Positions 18,529 to 28,107 of a stretch of DNA of 64,000 nt are shown here, piece after piece. This stretch comes from Ruminiclostridium josui JCM 17888 (GTDB taxonomy: Bacteria; Bacillota; Clostridia; Acetivibrionales; DSM-1351): contig NZ_JAGE01000001.1 of NCBI RefSeq assembly GCF_000526495.1, forward strand, positions 2,074,501 through 2,138,500, given 5' to 3'. The notes under the pieces were generated by a model. It saw only the letters and a program-made list of their open reading frames with translations, did no database searches and had not been told where the DNA came from. A program made the position numbers and the translations under genes. How positions within the stretch are numbered: position 1 is the first letter of the stretch; the number at the start of each line of letters is the position of its first letter.

Positions 18529-18897
18529 ATGGCAAGAGAAGCAATCGGCAAATGCCCAGTTTGCGGAAATGAGACTGAAGTAACAAGGATAACATGTAAC
18601 AGTTGTGACACTGTTATAGAAGGGCATTTCAAACTATGCAAGTTTTGCAAGCTTACAAATGAGCAAAGAACATTTTTGGATGTATTCATAAAGTGCAGAG
18701 GAAATATAAAGGAAGTTGAAAAAGAACTGGGCGTGTCATATCCCACAGTAAAGAATAAGCTGGAAGATGTAGCGGCCGCACTTGGACATAAAGGCGAACC
18801 GCAGCCTGAAGTTCCAGGTAGAAAGAAGGAAATACTTGATAAGCTTAACAGCGGAGAAATTAGTGTTGAAGAGGCAATAGAATTAATGAAGGAATAA
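18529..18897 (+). CDS. DUF2089 family zinc-ribbon/HTH protein
   Basis: A 122-aa probable DNA-binding regulator. The N-terminus holds a two-part zinc ribbon (Cys9, Cys12, Cys23, Cys26 in CPVCGNE and CNSC, then CKFCKL). A central helix-turn-helix follows (KEVEKELGVSYPTVKNKLED, about 64-83). The C-terminal ~25 residues (KEILDKLNSGEISVEEAIEL) resemble the SHOCT-like helical hairpin that opens the next protein. GAGGTG precedes the ATG. The DUF4097 gene starts 36 bases later. A transcription factor controlling this two-gene operon is likely, but its signal is unknown. Confidence 0.85.
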   Translation: MAREAIGKCPVCGNETEVTRITCNSCDTVIEGHFKLCKFCKLTNEQRTFLDVFIKCRGNIKEVEKELGVSYPTVKNKLEDVAAALGHKGEPQPEVPGRKKEILDKLNSGEISVEEAIELMKE

Positions 18898-18933
18898 CAT
18901 TTTTCTATCTGAATTTTAGGAGGGATTAAAATA

Positions 18934-20136
18934 ATGTCTATAAGCGAAGAAAAATTATTAATACTAAAGATGCTTGAAGAAAAGAAGATTACAAGCGAAG
19001 AAGCTGCAAAATTACTGGCAGCTCTTGATGAAAAGGCAGAACAAGAAACTGCTGACGGATATAAGGGTAATCAAAAGGCAAATGTTTTTACCGAAGAGGC
19101 TGCAAAAGTAAGAGAGAAAGTTAACGAATGGAGAAAAGGCTTTAAAAACAATTATAGTCAGGCTGATTTTGATAACATGATTGATGACTTTGCCAATAAA
19201 GCTGAAAAGATAGGTAAAAATTTTGCTTCAACAACATTCGGAATTGTAGACAAAGTAATAGATTATGTAGGAAGTTTCGTTGATACAAATTCCTTTAATA
19301 TTTTCGGAAACTGTCAAACGGTTCAAAAGAACTTTGAGGTATATCCTTCAGAAAATGCAACCTTTGACATAACTGGAGTAAACGGAGCAATTACTATAAA
19401 AAAACATCTCGATTCAAAAATCGTTATTATATCAAGAATTAAAAGCTCAGTCCCTAATGGAGAGGGAATTGTTACATTTTCCGATGATCCGGCCAATATT
19501 TCTATAAAAGTTAATAGTACCGCTTTCAATGTTAGTGTATCCCATGAAATATTTATTCCTGACATTAAATTCAAAAAAATAGCTATTCAAAACTCAAACG
19601 GTAAAATATATATTGAAGATTCTATTTCAGAAGAGATAACAGCTGTTACAAAAAATGCACATATAGAGTTAATGGGAGTAAACAGTGACAGTATTTCTGT
19701 AAACACAAAAAATGGCAGAATCCAGTTAAATTACATTATAGGAAACAACATTGATATAAATACCTCAAATGCTGTTATAGATATAAAACACATTAAGGCA
19801 AAGTCAGTTAATGCATTTACAAAGAACGGCAGAATCAGTATTGAAAATGCTCAAAATATTAATGGAGAAACTGATATGGATATGTACCTTAAAACCTCCA
19901 ATGGAGGAATAAAGGTTAATATGAATGATATGGACAGCAGGGTTTACAAAGTAAAGGCTCATGCAACTAACGGAACTATCAACCTGCTAATTCCGGAAAT
20001 TCTATATCATAATGTTAACCGTCAGGGTACAGGCGGAAGCTTTATTGAAGCAGAAAGCAAAAATTATGAGGCTGGGCTTTGTAAGGTTAACATAACAGCA
20101 GAAACTATGAACGGCCATGTAGAAATTGTAAAGTAG
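18934..20136 (+). CDS. DUF4097 family beta-strand repeat protein with SHOCT-like N-terminus
   Basis: A 400-aa protein. Residues 1-32 are a SHOCT-like helical hairpin (LLILKMLEEKKITSEEAAKL), followed by a charged linker (35-100). From about 125 to 400 short beta repeats follow one another, with recurring NGxI turns (NGAITI, NGKIYIE, NGRIQLNY, NGRISIEN, NGGIKVN, NGTINL, NGHVEIV), the adhesin-like DUF4097 beta-helix. There is no signal peptide or membrane helix, so it appears cytoplasmic. Its helical hairpin matches the tail of the DUF2089 protein, suggesting that the two may bind through it (inference). GGAGGG precedes the ATG. A terminator follows. Confidence 0.85.
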   Translation: MSISEEKLLILKMLEEKKITSEEAAKLLAALDEKAEQETADGYKGNQKANVFTEEAAKVREKVNEWRKGFKNNYSQADFDNMIDDFANKAEKIGKNFASTTFGIVDKVIDYVGSFVDTNSFNIFGNCQTVQKNFEVYPSENATFDITGVNGAITIKKHLDSKIVIISRIKSSVPNGEGIVTFSDDPANISIKVNSTAFNVSVSHEIFIPDIKFKKIAIQNSNGKIYIEDSISEEITAVTKNAHIELMGVNSDSISVNTKNGRIQLNYIIGNNIDINTSNAVIDIKHIKAKSVNAFTKNGRISIENAQNINGETDMDMYLKTSNGGIKVNMNDMDSRVYKVKAHATNGTINLLIPEILYHNVNRQGTGGSFIEAESKNYEAGLCKVNITAETMNGHVEIVK

Positions 20137-20192
20137 CACAAGTAATCACTGAAAACTTACCCAACCATAAGTAGATAGATATTTTCACCCAA

Positions 20193-20238
20193 ATAAACAG
20201 TCTGAAAAGCCAAGCTTTCCAGACTGTTTATTTTTTGT
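20193..20238 (+). terminator. Terminator after the DUF4097 gene
   Basis: AAACAGTCTG (20195-20204) pairs with CAGACTGTTT (20220-20229) with additional GC pairing inside (AAAAGC/GCTTTC), followed by ATTTTTT. Strong intrinsic terminator before prfA. Confidence 0.88.
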
Positions 20239-20394
20239 AGATTAAATTAATTGTTCATGATATAATATTAAATTGCGTATAGGATTTTACGCTATATTCA
20301 GCATTTATGCAAATTAACGCATATTCGTCAATTTATATATAAAACTATTACTTATTAACCAAAAAAATGAAAAGATTGTTTTACGGAGGAATTT

Positions 20395-21474
20395 ATGTTT
20401 GACAAACTTCAGGCTGCAGAAGACAGATACGAGGAGATAAGCCACAAGCTTAGTGACCCTGATGTCATTAACAACCAGGATGAATATAAAAAGTATATGA
20501 AAGAGTATTCTGATTTGGAAGAAATCGTTCAAAAGTACAGGGAATACAAAAAAGTAACAAAAGAAGTTGAAGAGGCAAGAGAACTTCTTGACCAGACTCT
20601 GGACAAGGACTTTAGGGAAATGGTTCAGGAGGAGTTTCAAGAAGCTCAGGAAAAACTTGAGGTAATAAAACGACAGCTTAAAATATTGATTGTCCCTAAG
20701 GACCCAAATGATGATAAAAACGTTATTGTTGAAATACGTGGAGGAGCTGGGGGCGAAGAGGCAGCCTTATTTGCAGGAGTACTTTTCAGAGCTATGACAA
20801 AGTATGCAGAAAAAAAGCACTGGAAGTATGAAATATTGGACTCTAACCCTACCGAATTGGGTGGATTTAAGGAAGTTGTGTTTTCAATAGAAGGAAAGGG
20901 TGCGTACAGCAGGCTTAAATTTGAAAGCGGAGTACACAGAGTTCAGAGAGTACCTACTACAGAATCCAGCGGACGTATTCATACATCAACTATAACTGTT
21001 GCTGTTTTGCCAGAAGTTGAGGAAGTTGATGTAGATATAAATCCAAGTGACTTAAGGATAGACACATACAGAGCCAGCGGTGCAGGAGGACAGCATATTA
21101 ATAAAACTGATTCTGCAATAAGAATAACCCATATACCTACAGGGCTTGTCGTAAGCTGTCAAGACGAACGTTCACAGCATAAAAACAAAGATAGGGCCAT
21201 GAAGATACTTCGTTCAAAACTGTATGAAATAGCACAGGAACAGCAGATAAACGAGGTTGCTCAGGACAGGAAGAATCAGGTTGGAACTGGTGACAGAAGT
21301 GAAAGAATCAGAACTTACAACTATCCTCAGGGAAGAGTAACCGACCATCGTATCAATCTAACTCTATACAAGTTAGATCAAGTGCTCGACGGAGACCTTG
21401 ACGAGTTGATTGATGCCCTCATAACTACCGACCAATCTGAGAAGCTTGGAAGCGGTGCTGATGATGAGGATTAA
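20395..21474 (+). CDS. prfA: Peptide chain release factor 1
   Basis: Class I release factor for UAA/UAG stop codons (359 aa, standard length). The PTT tripeptide in [14 protein letters not shown] occupies the position of the RF1 anticodon-like PxT motif, and the catalytic GGQ is in [15 protein letters not shown] (nt about 21073-21117). The N-terminal helical domain (1-105) is intact. ACGGAGGAATTT precedes the ATG. The prmC gene that methylates the GGQ glutamine, often beside prfA, is not here; a ZIP transporter follows instead. Confidence 0.97.
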   Translation: MFDKLQAAEDRYEEISHKLSDPDVINNQDEYKKYMKEYSDLEEIVQKYREYKKVTKEVEEARELLDQTLDKDFREMVQEEFQEAQEKLEVIKRQLKILIVPKDPNDDKNVIVEIRGGAGGEEAALFAGVLFRAMTKYAEKKHWKYEILDSNPTELGGFKEVVFSIEGKGAYSRLKFESGVHRVQRVPTTESSGRIHTSTITVAVLPEVEEVDVDINPSDLRIDTYRASGAGGQHINKTDSAIRITHIPTGLVVSCQDERSQHKNKDRAMKILRSKLYEIAQEQQINEVAQDRKNQVGTGDRSERIRTYNYPQGRVTDHRINLTLYKLDQVLDGDLDELIDALITTDQSEKLGSGADDED

Positions 21475-21569
21475 TGATTGTAAATAAAAAGTAGGACAAT
21501 TTAATAATATTTCACAGATAACCGGAATAGTATTTAGTAGACTACTATATAAAAAAGAAGGATATTGCT

Positions 21570-22313
21570 GTGGAACATATTATAAAGATAACAATTGTGG
21601 GCTTGATATCAGGCATTACCGGAACAGGTATTGGCGGATTGATAGCCTTTTTTGTAGATAAAAGGATAAGCAACAGGCTGCTTAGTTCAATTTTGGAATT
21701 TTCGGCTGGATTAATGACAGCTGTAGTATGTTTTGAACTTGTCCCCGAAGCCTTTAAGGTTGCAGGATTGAATTTAACAATAATAGGAATGGGATTGGGA
21801 ATACTAATTGTAATAATCCTTGATGATGTGGTGAAAAGACTTGATAGTGTGAAGAACACAAAAGGTAACTCAAGTTTACTGCGAGCAGGTATACTTGTAT
21901 CGGTAGGTCTCGCACTTCACAATTTACCTGAAGGCTTTGCTGTTGGTTCAGGCTTTGAGGCTTCTATGAAACTGGGGCTAACCCTTACTGTTATAATTGC
22001 AATTCACGATGTACCGGAAGGTATTGCAATGGCACTTCCCATGAAAATAGGCGGCTTTTCTGCAAAAAAGGCGTTCCTGTTAACCATACTGTCCGGGGTG
22101 CCAATGGGCTTGGGAGCTTTTATTGGAGCAGTTTTAGGGCATGTCTCTCAGCAATTTATTGCCCTTTGTCTTGGGTTTGCCGGAGGAGCCATGCTATATG
22201 TAGTGTTTGGTGAGCTTATTCCTGAATCCAAGAGGATTTATCTGGGGAGAATGTCATCAGTAGGCAATATATTGGGAATAGTATGTGGTATAATAGTAAC
22301 AATGCTTAATTAG
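21570..22313 (+). CDS. ZIP family metal transporter
   Basis: A 247-aa integral membrane protein with about eight helices. The metal-binding helices IV and V carry HNLPEGFAVG (about 113-122) and HDVPEGIAMALP (about 149-160), the diagnostic ZIP signatures. Members import or move divalent metals such as zinc; the exact ion is not determinable. It starts at GTG 21570 with AAGGA upstream. It lies between prfA and tsaC, a conserved order in Clostridia, and is followed by tsaC after only 27 bases, so the two are probably co-transcribed. Confidence 0.92.
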   Translation: MEHIIKITIVGLISGITGTGIGGLIAFFVDKRISNRLLSSILEFSAGLMTAVVCFELVPEAFKVAGLNLTIIGMGLGILIVIILDDVVKRLDSVKNTKGNSSLLRAGILVSVGLALHNLPEGFAVGSGFEASMKLGLTLTVIIAIHDVPEGIAMALPMKIGGFSAKKAFLLTILSGVPMGLGAFIGAVLGHVSQQFIALCLGFAGGAMLYVVFGELIPESKRIYLGRMSSVGNILGIVCGIIVTMLN

Positions 22314-22340
22314 TAGCAAACTATATTAGAGGTGAAATAT

Positions 22341-23405
22341 TTGAAAACAAAGGTTATTAAAATAGATGCAGAAAATATAGATAAAATTGCATTAGAACCG
22401 GCTGCAGAGGCTTTAAAACAAGGGATGACGGTGGCTTTCCCAACGGAAACAGTATACGGCTTGGGAGCCAATGCCCTTGATGGAGCAGCTGTAAGCAAAA
22501 TATTTAAGGCTAAGGGAAGACCCTCTGATAATCCTCTTATAGTACATATAGCAGATAAAGAGAAGGTTTCGGAATTGACTTCCTTTATCCCCCATAAGGC
22601 GGTTTTACTAATGGACAAGCTTTGGCCCGGACCTCTTACACTTGTAATGAAAAAGAGTTCTGTCATTCCAAATGAGATAACAGCGGGTTTGGATACGGTT
22701 GCAATAAGAATGCCAGGACATCCTGTAGCTCTTGAACTTATAAAACTTGCGGGGATTCCGGTTGCTGCTCCAAGTGCCAATGTTTCGGGTAAACCGAGTC
22801 CTACTACGGCGCAGCATGTACTGGATGACCTTGACGGAAAAATAGAGATAGTAGTAGAGGCAGGCAATTCCAAAGTAGGACTTGAATCCACAGTTCTTGA
22901 TGTTTCGGTAGACCCTCCGGTACTTTTAAGGCCTGGAGGAATAACACCACAGCAAATTGAAGAAATTATAGGACATATAGATATTGATAGAACAATTATG
23001 GAGAAAGTGACTGCTGAAAATGTACCAAAGTCACCTGGGATGAAGTATAAACACTATTCACCCAAGGCCCATGTTATTATAGTTGAAAGTGGTGATATGG
23101 ACAAACAGGTTGAAGTAGTTTGCCGCTTAGCGGAAAAATATAAAAAGGAAGACAAAAAAGTAGGAGTTTGTTCTACAGATCAGACCTTTGACAGGTATAT
23201 TCTCTATGAAACGATTTCCATGGGAGACAGAAATCGTCCTGAAACGATTGCATCCAGTCTGTTTTCAATTTTAAGAGAATTTGATGACAGGGGAGTGGAC
23301 ATTATTCTGGCAGAAGCCGTTGATCAAAAAGGCGTAGGATTGGCAATAATGAATAGGATGGTAAAAGCAGCCGGATATGATATTGTAAAGGCGGACCTTG
23401 TTTAG
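22341..23405 (+). CDS. Threonylcarbamoyl-AMP synthase (Sua5/YwlC type)
   Basis: Makes threonylcarbamoyl-AMP from threonine, bicarbonate and ATP for the t6A37 modification of ANN-decoding tRNAs. The 354-aa protein has the YrdC-like catalytic domain (about 15-215: FPTETVYGLGANA, KGRPSDNPLIVHI, SANVSGKPSPT) and the extra C-terminal Sua5 domain (about 230-350), so it is the long form. The start is TTG 22341, six bases after AGAGGTG (22328-22334); the in-frame GTG at 22332 overlaps that ribosome binding site. The arginine-phosphatase-like gene follows after 20 bases, the same order as ywlC-ywlE in Bacillus. Confidence 0.92.
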   Translation: MKTKVIKIDAENIDKIALEPAAEALKQGMTVAFPTETVYGLGANALDGAAVSKIFKAKGRPSDNPLIVHIADKEKVSELTSFIPHKAVLLMDKLWPGPLTLVMKKSSVIPNEITAGLDTVAIRMPGHPVALELIKLAGIPVAAPSANVSGKPSPTTAQHVLDDLDGKIEIVVEAGNSKVGLESTVLDVSVDPPVLLRPGGITPQQIEEIIGHIDIDRTIMEKVTAENVPKSPGMKYKHYSPKAHVIIVESGDMDKQVEVVCRLAEKYKKEDKKVGVCSTDQTFDRYILYETISMGDRNRPETIASSLFSILREFDDRGVDIILAEAVDQKGVGLAIMNRMVKAAGYDIVKADLV

Positions 23406-23425
23406 TTTTATTTTGGAGGTTGACA

Positions 23426-23932
23426 ATGAAAGAAAGTAGTTCAACAACAGATTCCATAAAGATAATATTTGTTTGCACCGGTAATACATGCCGCAGCTGT
23501 ATGGCAGAAGGATTGATGAAAGAGGCATTAAAGGATTTAAAGGATTCCCCAAGGATAATAGCAACATCTCGAGGAATAAGTGCATTTGACGGTGATCCGG
23601 CTTCGGGACATTCTGTTAAAGCCATGAAAAACCTGTGGGATATAGATATATCTTCCCATAAGGCAAAAATCCTTACCAATACGGATGCAGAACAGGCGGA
23701 TTTAATTCTGACAATGACACGACAGCACAGAGATATTATTAAAAGATTGTACCCACAGAAAAAAGATCAGGTTTTTACACTAAAAGAGTATGTATATCCG
23801 GATTTAAACCCAGATGGAAGTGCAGCAGACATAAGTGATCCCTATGGAATGTCATACGACGTGTATGAGGCTTGTGCCAAGGAATTACATGAATGTATAA
23901 AACTGATTTTAAGCAAAACGAGTTTTTTTTGA
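23426..23932 (+). CDS. Low-molecular-weight phosphatase, probable protein-arginine phosphatase (YwlE-like)
   Basis: A 168-aa phosphatase of the LMW-PTP fold. The P-loop is C17-TGNTC-R23-S, with the catalytic Cys17 and Arg23, and the general-acid DPYG motif lies near residue 137. Thr21 in the P-loop is the residue that in Bacillus YwlE favours phospho-arginine over phospho-tyrosine, so arginine phosphatase activity is the best guess. The first ten residues (Ser/Thr-rich) extend beyond the usual start. ATG 23426 is chosen because GGAGG (23415-23419) abuts the in-frame TTG at 23420. No McsB arginine kinase gene is in this window. Confidence 0.85.
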   Translation: MKESSSTTDSIKIIFVCTGNTCRSCMAEGLMKEALKDLKDSPRIIATSRGISAFDGDPASGHSVKAMKNLWDIDISSHKAKILTNTDAEQADLILTMTRQHRDIIKRLYPQKKDQVFTLKEYVYPDLNPDGSAADISDPYGMSYDVYEACAKELHECIKLILSKTSFF

Positions 23933-24011
23933 CATGTAATAATTTATACTATAAAATAATTAAAGATATGATTATAGTTGAAGAGTATTTTTGTCAATTT
24001 TTGGAGGAATT

Positions 24012-24461
24012 ATGATTGCAATAGGAAGTGACCATGCGGGATATCTGTTAAAAGCAGATATAATAAAGTTTTTGGAGAGTAAAGGACTTGAGGTGAAGGA
24101 CTTTGGTACAAACTGCCCGGATTCAGTCGATTATCCTGATTATGGACGAGCTGTAGCAGAGGCTGTAGCCAGTAAGGAATGTGAAAAGGGCATTATTATA
24201 TGTGGTACCGGTATTGGTATATCAATTGCTGCCAATAAGGTTCCGGGTGTAAGAGCAGCGCTGTGTACAGATAGCTATATGGCAAAAATGTGTAGACAGC
24301 ACAATGATGCCAACGTAATCGCCATAGGTGAAAGAGTTGTTGGACCGGGACTTGCTCTCGATATAATTGAAACATGGCTGGAAACAGAATTTCTTGGTGG
24401 CAGACACCAGAAAAGGCTTGACAAAATTTCAGACATTGAAAAAAAATATTTAACAAAGTGA
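24012..24461 (+). CDS. rpiB: Ribose-5-phosphate isomerase B
   Basis: Interconverts ribulose-5-phosphate and ribose-5-phosphate in the non-oxidative pentose phosphate pathway (149 aa). The family pattern is clear: [14 protein letters not shown], the catalytic Cys64 in [11 protein letters not shown], and [17 protein letters not shown] 24012 follows TTGGAGGA; the in-frame TTG at 23991 lies upstream of that ribosome binding site and is rejected. The gene sits between ywlE and upp, matching the Bacillus ywlE-rpiB-...-upp order without glyA. Confidence 0.95.
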   Translation: MIAIGSDHAGYLLKADIIKFLESKGLEVKDFGTNCPDSVDYPDYGRAVAEAVASKECEKGIIICGTGIGISIAANKVPGVRAALCTDSYMAKMCRQHNDANVIAIGERVVGPGLALDIIETWLETEFLGGRHQKRLDKISDIEKKYLTK

Positions 24462-24472
24462 GGAATTTAAAA

Positions 24473-25102
24473 ATGGAGAATGTGTTTGTTTTTGACCACC
24501 CGCTTATACAACATAAGATATCGTTGCTTAGAGATAAGAACACAAATACAAAGGAATTCAGAGAATTAGTAGCAGAGATAGCAATGCTTATGGGCTATGA
24601 AGTTACCAGAAATATGCCCCTAAAAGAAGTGGAAATTGAAACTCCTATAGGAATGGCCAAAACAAAGGTTATTTCAGGTAAGAAACTTGGAATAGTTCCA
24701 ATATTGAGAGCAGGACTGGGAATGGTTGACGGTATGCTGAGACTTATCCCAATGGCAAAAGTAGGACATATTGGGTTATATAGAGACCCTGATTCATTAG
24801 AGCCAATTGAATATTATTGCAAACTGCCAGTTGATGTTGAGGAGAGAGAGATAGTTGTTCTTGACCCAATGCTCGCAACAGGTGGTTCAGCATCAGCAGC
24901 AATCCAGTTTATAAAAAAGAGAGGCGTAAAGAATATAAAGCTGATGTGCCTTATTGCTGCAAAAGCAGGAATTGAAAGAATGCAGAAGGATCATCCAGAT
25001 GTTGAAATCTACTGTGCTGCAGTAGATGAAATTCTTAATGATCATGCATATATTGTTCCTGGACTTGGAGACGCTGGAGACAGATTATTCGGAACAAAAT
25101 AA
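24473..25102 (+). CDS. upp: Uracil phosphoribosyltransferase
   Basis: Pyrimidine salvage enzyme converting uracil and PRPP to UMP. The 209-aa length from ATG 24473 is exactly the family norm; the GTG at 24458 is part of the upstream ribosome binding region. The PRPP-binding loop [15 protein letters not shown] and the uracil-binding C-terminus [16 protein letters not shown] are intact. It is 11 bases after rpiB, thus translationally close, and followed by a dCMP deaminase, which gives a small pyrimidine block. Confidence 0.97.
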   Translation: MENVFVFDHPLIQHKISLLRDKNTNTKEFRELVAEIAMLMGYEVTRNMPLKEVEIETPIGMAKTKVISGKKLGIVPILRAGLGMVDGMLRLIPMAKVGHIGLYRDPDSLEPIEYYCKLPVDVEEREIVVLDPMLATGGSASAAIQFIKKRGVKNIKLMCLIAAKAGIERMQKDHPDVEIYCAAVDEILNDHAYIVPGLGDAGDRLFGTK

Positions 25103-25165
25103 TTCAAACAGTTATAATTTCTGGATTTTATCTTCAGCAAAAGTTTTAGCTTTAGGGGGTTCTTT

Positions 25166-25603
25166 ATGAGGCCGTCTTGGGATGAGTATTTTATGCAGAT
25201 TGTAGAGCTGATTAAGACCAGATCTACCTGTATAAGGAGACAAGTGGGTGCCGTTATCGTAAAAGATAAGAGAATTCTTGCTACAGGGTATAACGGTGCT
25301 CCAGTTGGCTGTAAGCACTGCTCTGAAGTTGGATGCACGCGCGAAAAGTTGAATATTCCGTCGGGGCAGCGACATGAATTATGCAGAGCAATTCACGCAG
25401 AGCAAAATGCCATTGTTCAGGCTGCATACAGCGGAATCAGTGTAAACGGAGCTACGTTGTATGTTACAAATCAACCTTGCGTTCTGTGTGCCAAACTGGC
25501 CATTAATGCGGGTATTGTGAGAATCGTATTTAATGGTGAATATCCTGATGAACTGGCGATGACGCTACTTGGTGAAGCCGGTATAGAGGTTGTTAGATTA
25601 TAG
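25166..25603 (+). CDS. dCMP deaminase-type zinc enzyme (ComEB-like)
   Basis: A 145-aa cytidine/deoxycytidylate deaminase fold protein. The catalytic zinc motifs are [11 protein letters not shown] (His/Glu) and PCVLCAK (two Cys). A second, structural zinc site typical of ComEB/dCMP deaminases is suggested by CKHCSEVGC. Converts dCMP to dUMP, feeding thymidylate synthesis; in Bacillus the relative is in the competence locus. GGGGG before the ATG is the ribosome binding site. The terminator-like hairpin after the gene ends the prfA-upp block. Confidence 0.9.
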   Translation: MRPSWDEYFMQIVELIKTRSTCIRRQVGAVIVKDKRILATGYNGAPVGCKHCSEVGCTREKLNIPSGQRHELCRAIHAEQNAIVQAAYSGISVNGATLYVTNQPCVLCAKLAINAGIVRIVFNGEYPDELAMTLLGEAGIEVVRL

Positions 25604-25644
25604 AACTATGACCTGGGCGTTGACACTAAAAACATGATATTAAA

Positions 25645-25672
25645 CAGAGGGGGACTGCCTCCCTCTATTTTG
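25645..25672 (+). terminator. Hairpin between the deaminase gene and the TagO-MnaA gene
   Basis: AGAGGG (25646-25651) pairs with CCCTCT (25661-25666) around a GC-rich loop, followed by ATTTTGATGTTT. The weak T-run makes it a probable rather than certain terminator. Confidence 0.5.
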
Positions 25673-25734
25673 ATGTTTGGATGGTATGTTTTTGTGTGGA
25701 TTTGTCTATGGTTATAATACGAGAAGGTGTTTAA

Positions 25735-28023
25735 ATGTCGAGTGTATATGAGTATTTTATTTCTTTCACCCTTGCATTTATAGTTGCTTTTTCAGCTACT
25801 CCGGCAGTAAAAAGCCTTGCTTTTAAATTAGGAGTTGTTGACGTTCCCAAGGACAGTCGAAGAATGCACAAGAAACCAACCGCATTATTGGGCGGATTGG
25901 CTATAATTGCGGGATTTTTTGTTTCTATACTATTTAGTATAGTTAGTTCCAAACTATTAAATGTAGAAACTGCTTTAGTTTTTGATAAACGTTTTCTTGG
26001 ATTAATAGCAGGTAGTTTAATAATTGCAGTATTGGGTTTTATAGATGATAAGATGGCATTAAGTGCAAAACTTAAATTTCCTATTCAGATAGTAGCTGCT
26101 CTTATAGTTGCATTAACCGGTACTAGAATCGAATTTGTAACTAATCCATTCTCAGTCATTGGAATATCAACCTTCGGGCCATGGATTTCATACCCTTTGA
26201 CTATAATATGGATAGTAGGTATTACAAATGCCATCAATTTTATTGACGGTTTGGACGGGTTGGCGGCAGGTGTATCATCAATAGCTTCCTTGTCTTTGTT
26301 CTTTGTTTCTGTAATGAGGGGTGATCCCGATATTCGTACAGCAGTACTGGCTGCAATTCTTGCAGGTTCTCTACTGGGCTTCTTGCCTTACAATTTTAAT
26401 CCTGCAAAGATTTTTATGGGAGATACGGGAGCAACTTTTTTAGGATTTGTGTTGGGAACGATATCCATTCAAGGTACATATAAGTCGTATACGGCCATAG
26501 CTATAGCCGTACCGCTGCTGGTTCTCGCACTACCCTTGTTTGATACGCTTTTTGCCATTCTTAGAAGAGTTGCAAGCGGTAAATCACCAATGGAAGCAGA
26601 CAGAGGGCATTTACACCACAGACTTGTTGATATGGGACTTACACAGAAACAATCGGTCTTGGTTATATACGTTGCAAGTGCGGCATTGGGACTATGCGCT
26701 GTAGTACTTGACTATAAAGGGCCCGTTAGTGCCATTATATTGGTAATAGCGGTAGCTATATTCATAGTAGGCGGATCCATGTATATGAGTGAAGTAAACA
26801 GTGCCAGCAAGGCAAAAGAGGTTCACTATCTGTACAACCCGTCAAGAATGTCTATAATAGGAGGTAGAAAGTTGGACAGACTAAAGGTAATGACAATATT
26901 CGGTACAAGACCTGATGCCGTTAAAATGGCACCTCTTGTAAAGGAGCTGGAAAGGTGCGATAAAATTGATTCAATTGTCTGTGTAACAGCCCAACACAGA
27001 GAGATGCTAGATCAGGTACTAAAAATGTTTGAGATTACACCTAAACATGATTTGAATATAATGCAGAGCAGACAAACCTTAACAGGCATTACAACAAGAG
27101 CTCTTGAGGGTCTTGAGAAGGTTATGGATCAGGAAAAACCTGATATAGTACTTGTACATGGTGATACTACAACATGTTTTGTGGGCAGCCTTGCAGCATT
27201 TTACAAGCAGATAGCTGTAGGACATGTAGAAGCTGGATTGAGGACATTTGACAAGTACTCTCCGTATCCGGAAGAAATGAACAGAAAACTTACTGGTTCA
27301 ATGGCGGATATTCATCTTGCGCCAACTCAAACAAACAGGGAAAATCTTTTAAGAGAAGGCGTAAGTCAGGATTCAATATATGTGACAGGTAATACGGTAA
27401 ATGATGCATTAAAAACAACTGTAAAGGAAGACTATACATTCCAGTGTGAAGAACTCAGAAGTATAGATTTCAAAAATAAACGAGTTATTGCTGTTACCGC
27501 CCACAGAAGAGAAAACCTTGGAGAACCACTTCACAATATTTGTCGTGCACTTTCTGCAATTGTTGATAAGTATGAAGATGTTGAACTGGTTTATACAGTA
27601 CATTTGAATCCAGTTGTACAGGAAACAGCCAGAGAGATACTTGGAGGAAAAGAAAGAGTTCACTTAATCCCTCCACTGGATGTCCAGGATATGCATAATC
27701 TTATGGCCAGATCTTATATGATAATGACTGATTCCGGTGGAATACAGGAAGAAGCACCAACTTTGGGCAAACCGGTTCTTGTATTAAGAAAAGAAACTGA
27801 AAGACCTGAAGCTGTTAAAGCAGGTACAGTAAGACTTGCTGGTACAGTTGAAAGCGAGATAATAGAACATGCCTCAAAGCTTCTTGATGACAAGGAAGAC
27901 TATGATAGAATGGCAAAGGCAGTAAATCCTTACGGCGATGGACATGCTTCAGAAAGAATTGTAAAGGTACTTCTGTATCACTTCGGTTTAACAGATGAAA
28001 TACCTCAGGAGTTTAGTGTTTGA
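25735..28023 (+). CDS. Fusion: undecaprenyl-P GlcNAc-1-P transferase (TagO-like) + UDP-GlcNAc 2-epimerase (MnaA/WecB-like)
   Basis: A 762-aa fusion of two consecutive enzymes of wall glycopolymer synthesis. Residues 1-350 form a polyprenyl-phosphate GlcNAc-1-phosphate transferase with about ten helices and the active-site motifs GFIDDK, NFIDGLDGLA, FMGDTGATFLG and RGHLHHRL. Residues 380-762 are a full non-hydrolysing UDP-GlcNAc 2-epimerase (VMTIFGTRPDAVKMAPL, HVEAGLRTFD, HRREN, TDSGGIQEE). Between them, AGGAGG (26859-26864) and an in-frame TTG (26872) would start the epimerase alone as MDRLKVMTIFGTRPD. So the fusion may also yield a free epimerase, or the signal is a relic of two separate genes. 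Confidence 0.92.
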   Translation: MSSVYEYFISFTLAFIVAFSATPAVKSLAFKLGVVDVPKDSRRMHKKPTALLGGLAIIAGFFVSILFSIVSSKLLNVETALVFDKRFLGLIAGSLIIAVLGFIDDKMALSAKLKFPIQIVAALIVALTGTRIEFVTNPFSVIGISTFGPWISYPLTIIWIVGITNAINFIDGLDGLAAGVSSIASLSLFFVSVMRGDPDIRTAVLAAILAGSLLGFLPYNFNPAKIFMGDTGATFLGFVLGTISIQGTYKSYTAIAIAVPLLVLALPLFDTLFAILRRVASGKSPMEADRGHLHHRLVDMGLTQKQSVLVIYVASAALGLCAVVLDYKGPVSAIILVIAVAIFIVGGSMYMSEVNSASKAKEVHYLYNPSRMSIIGGRKLDRLKVMTIFGTRPDAVKMAPLVKELERCDKIDSIVCVTAQHREMLDQVLKMFEITPKHDLNIMQSRQTLTGITTRALEGLEKVMDQEKPDIVLVHGDTTTCFVGSLAAFYKQIAVGHVEAGLRTFDKYSPYPEEMNRKLTGSMADIHLAPTQTNRENLLREGVSQDSIYVTGNTVNDALKTTVKEDYTFQCEELRSIDFKNKRVIAVTAHRRENLGEPLHNICRALSAIVDKYEDVELVYTVHLNPVVQETAREILGGKERVHLIPPLDVQDMHNLMARSYMIMTDSGGIQEEAPTLGKPVLVLRKETERPEAVKAGTVRLAGTVESEIIEHASKLLDDKEDYDRMAKAVNPYGDGHASERIVKVLLYHFGLTDEIPQEFSV

Positions 28024-28030
28024 TATTTTA

Positions 28031-28082
28031 AAGGGGCCGTTGTACAATGAATAATTTATATTCACTGTGCAACGACCCCTTC
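28031..28082. terminator. Convergent bidirectional terminator
   Basis: A long inverted repeat, AAGGGGCCGTTGTACA (28031-28046) with TGTGCAACGACCCCTT (28066-28081), has only scattered mismatches and A/T-rich sequence on both sides. It lies between the convergent tagO-mnaA and motB genes and can serve both. Confidence 0.85.
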
Positions 28083-28107
28083 TTAGTTTAAATGTTTTCA
28101 ATATTGA

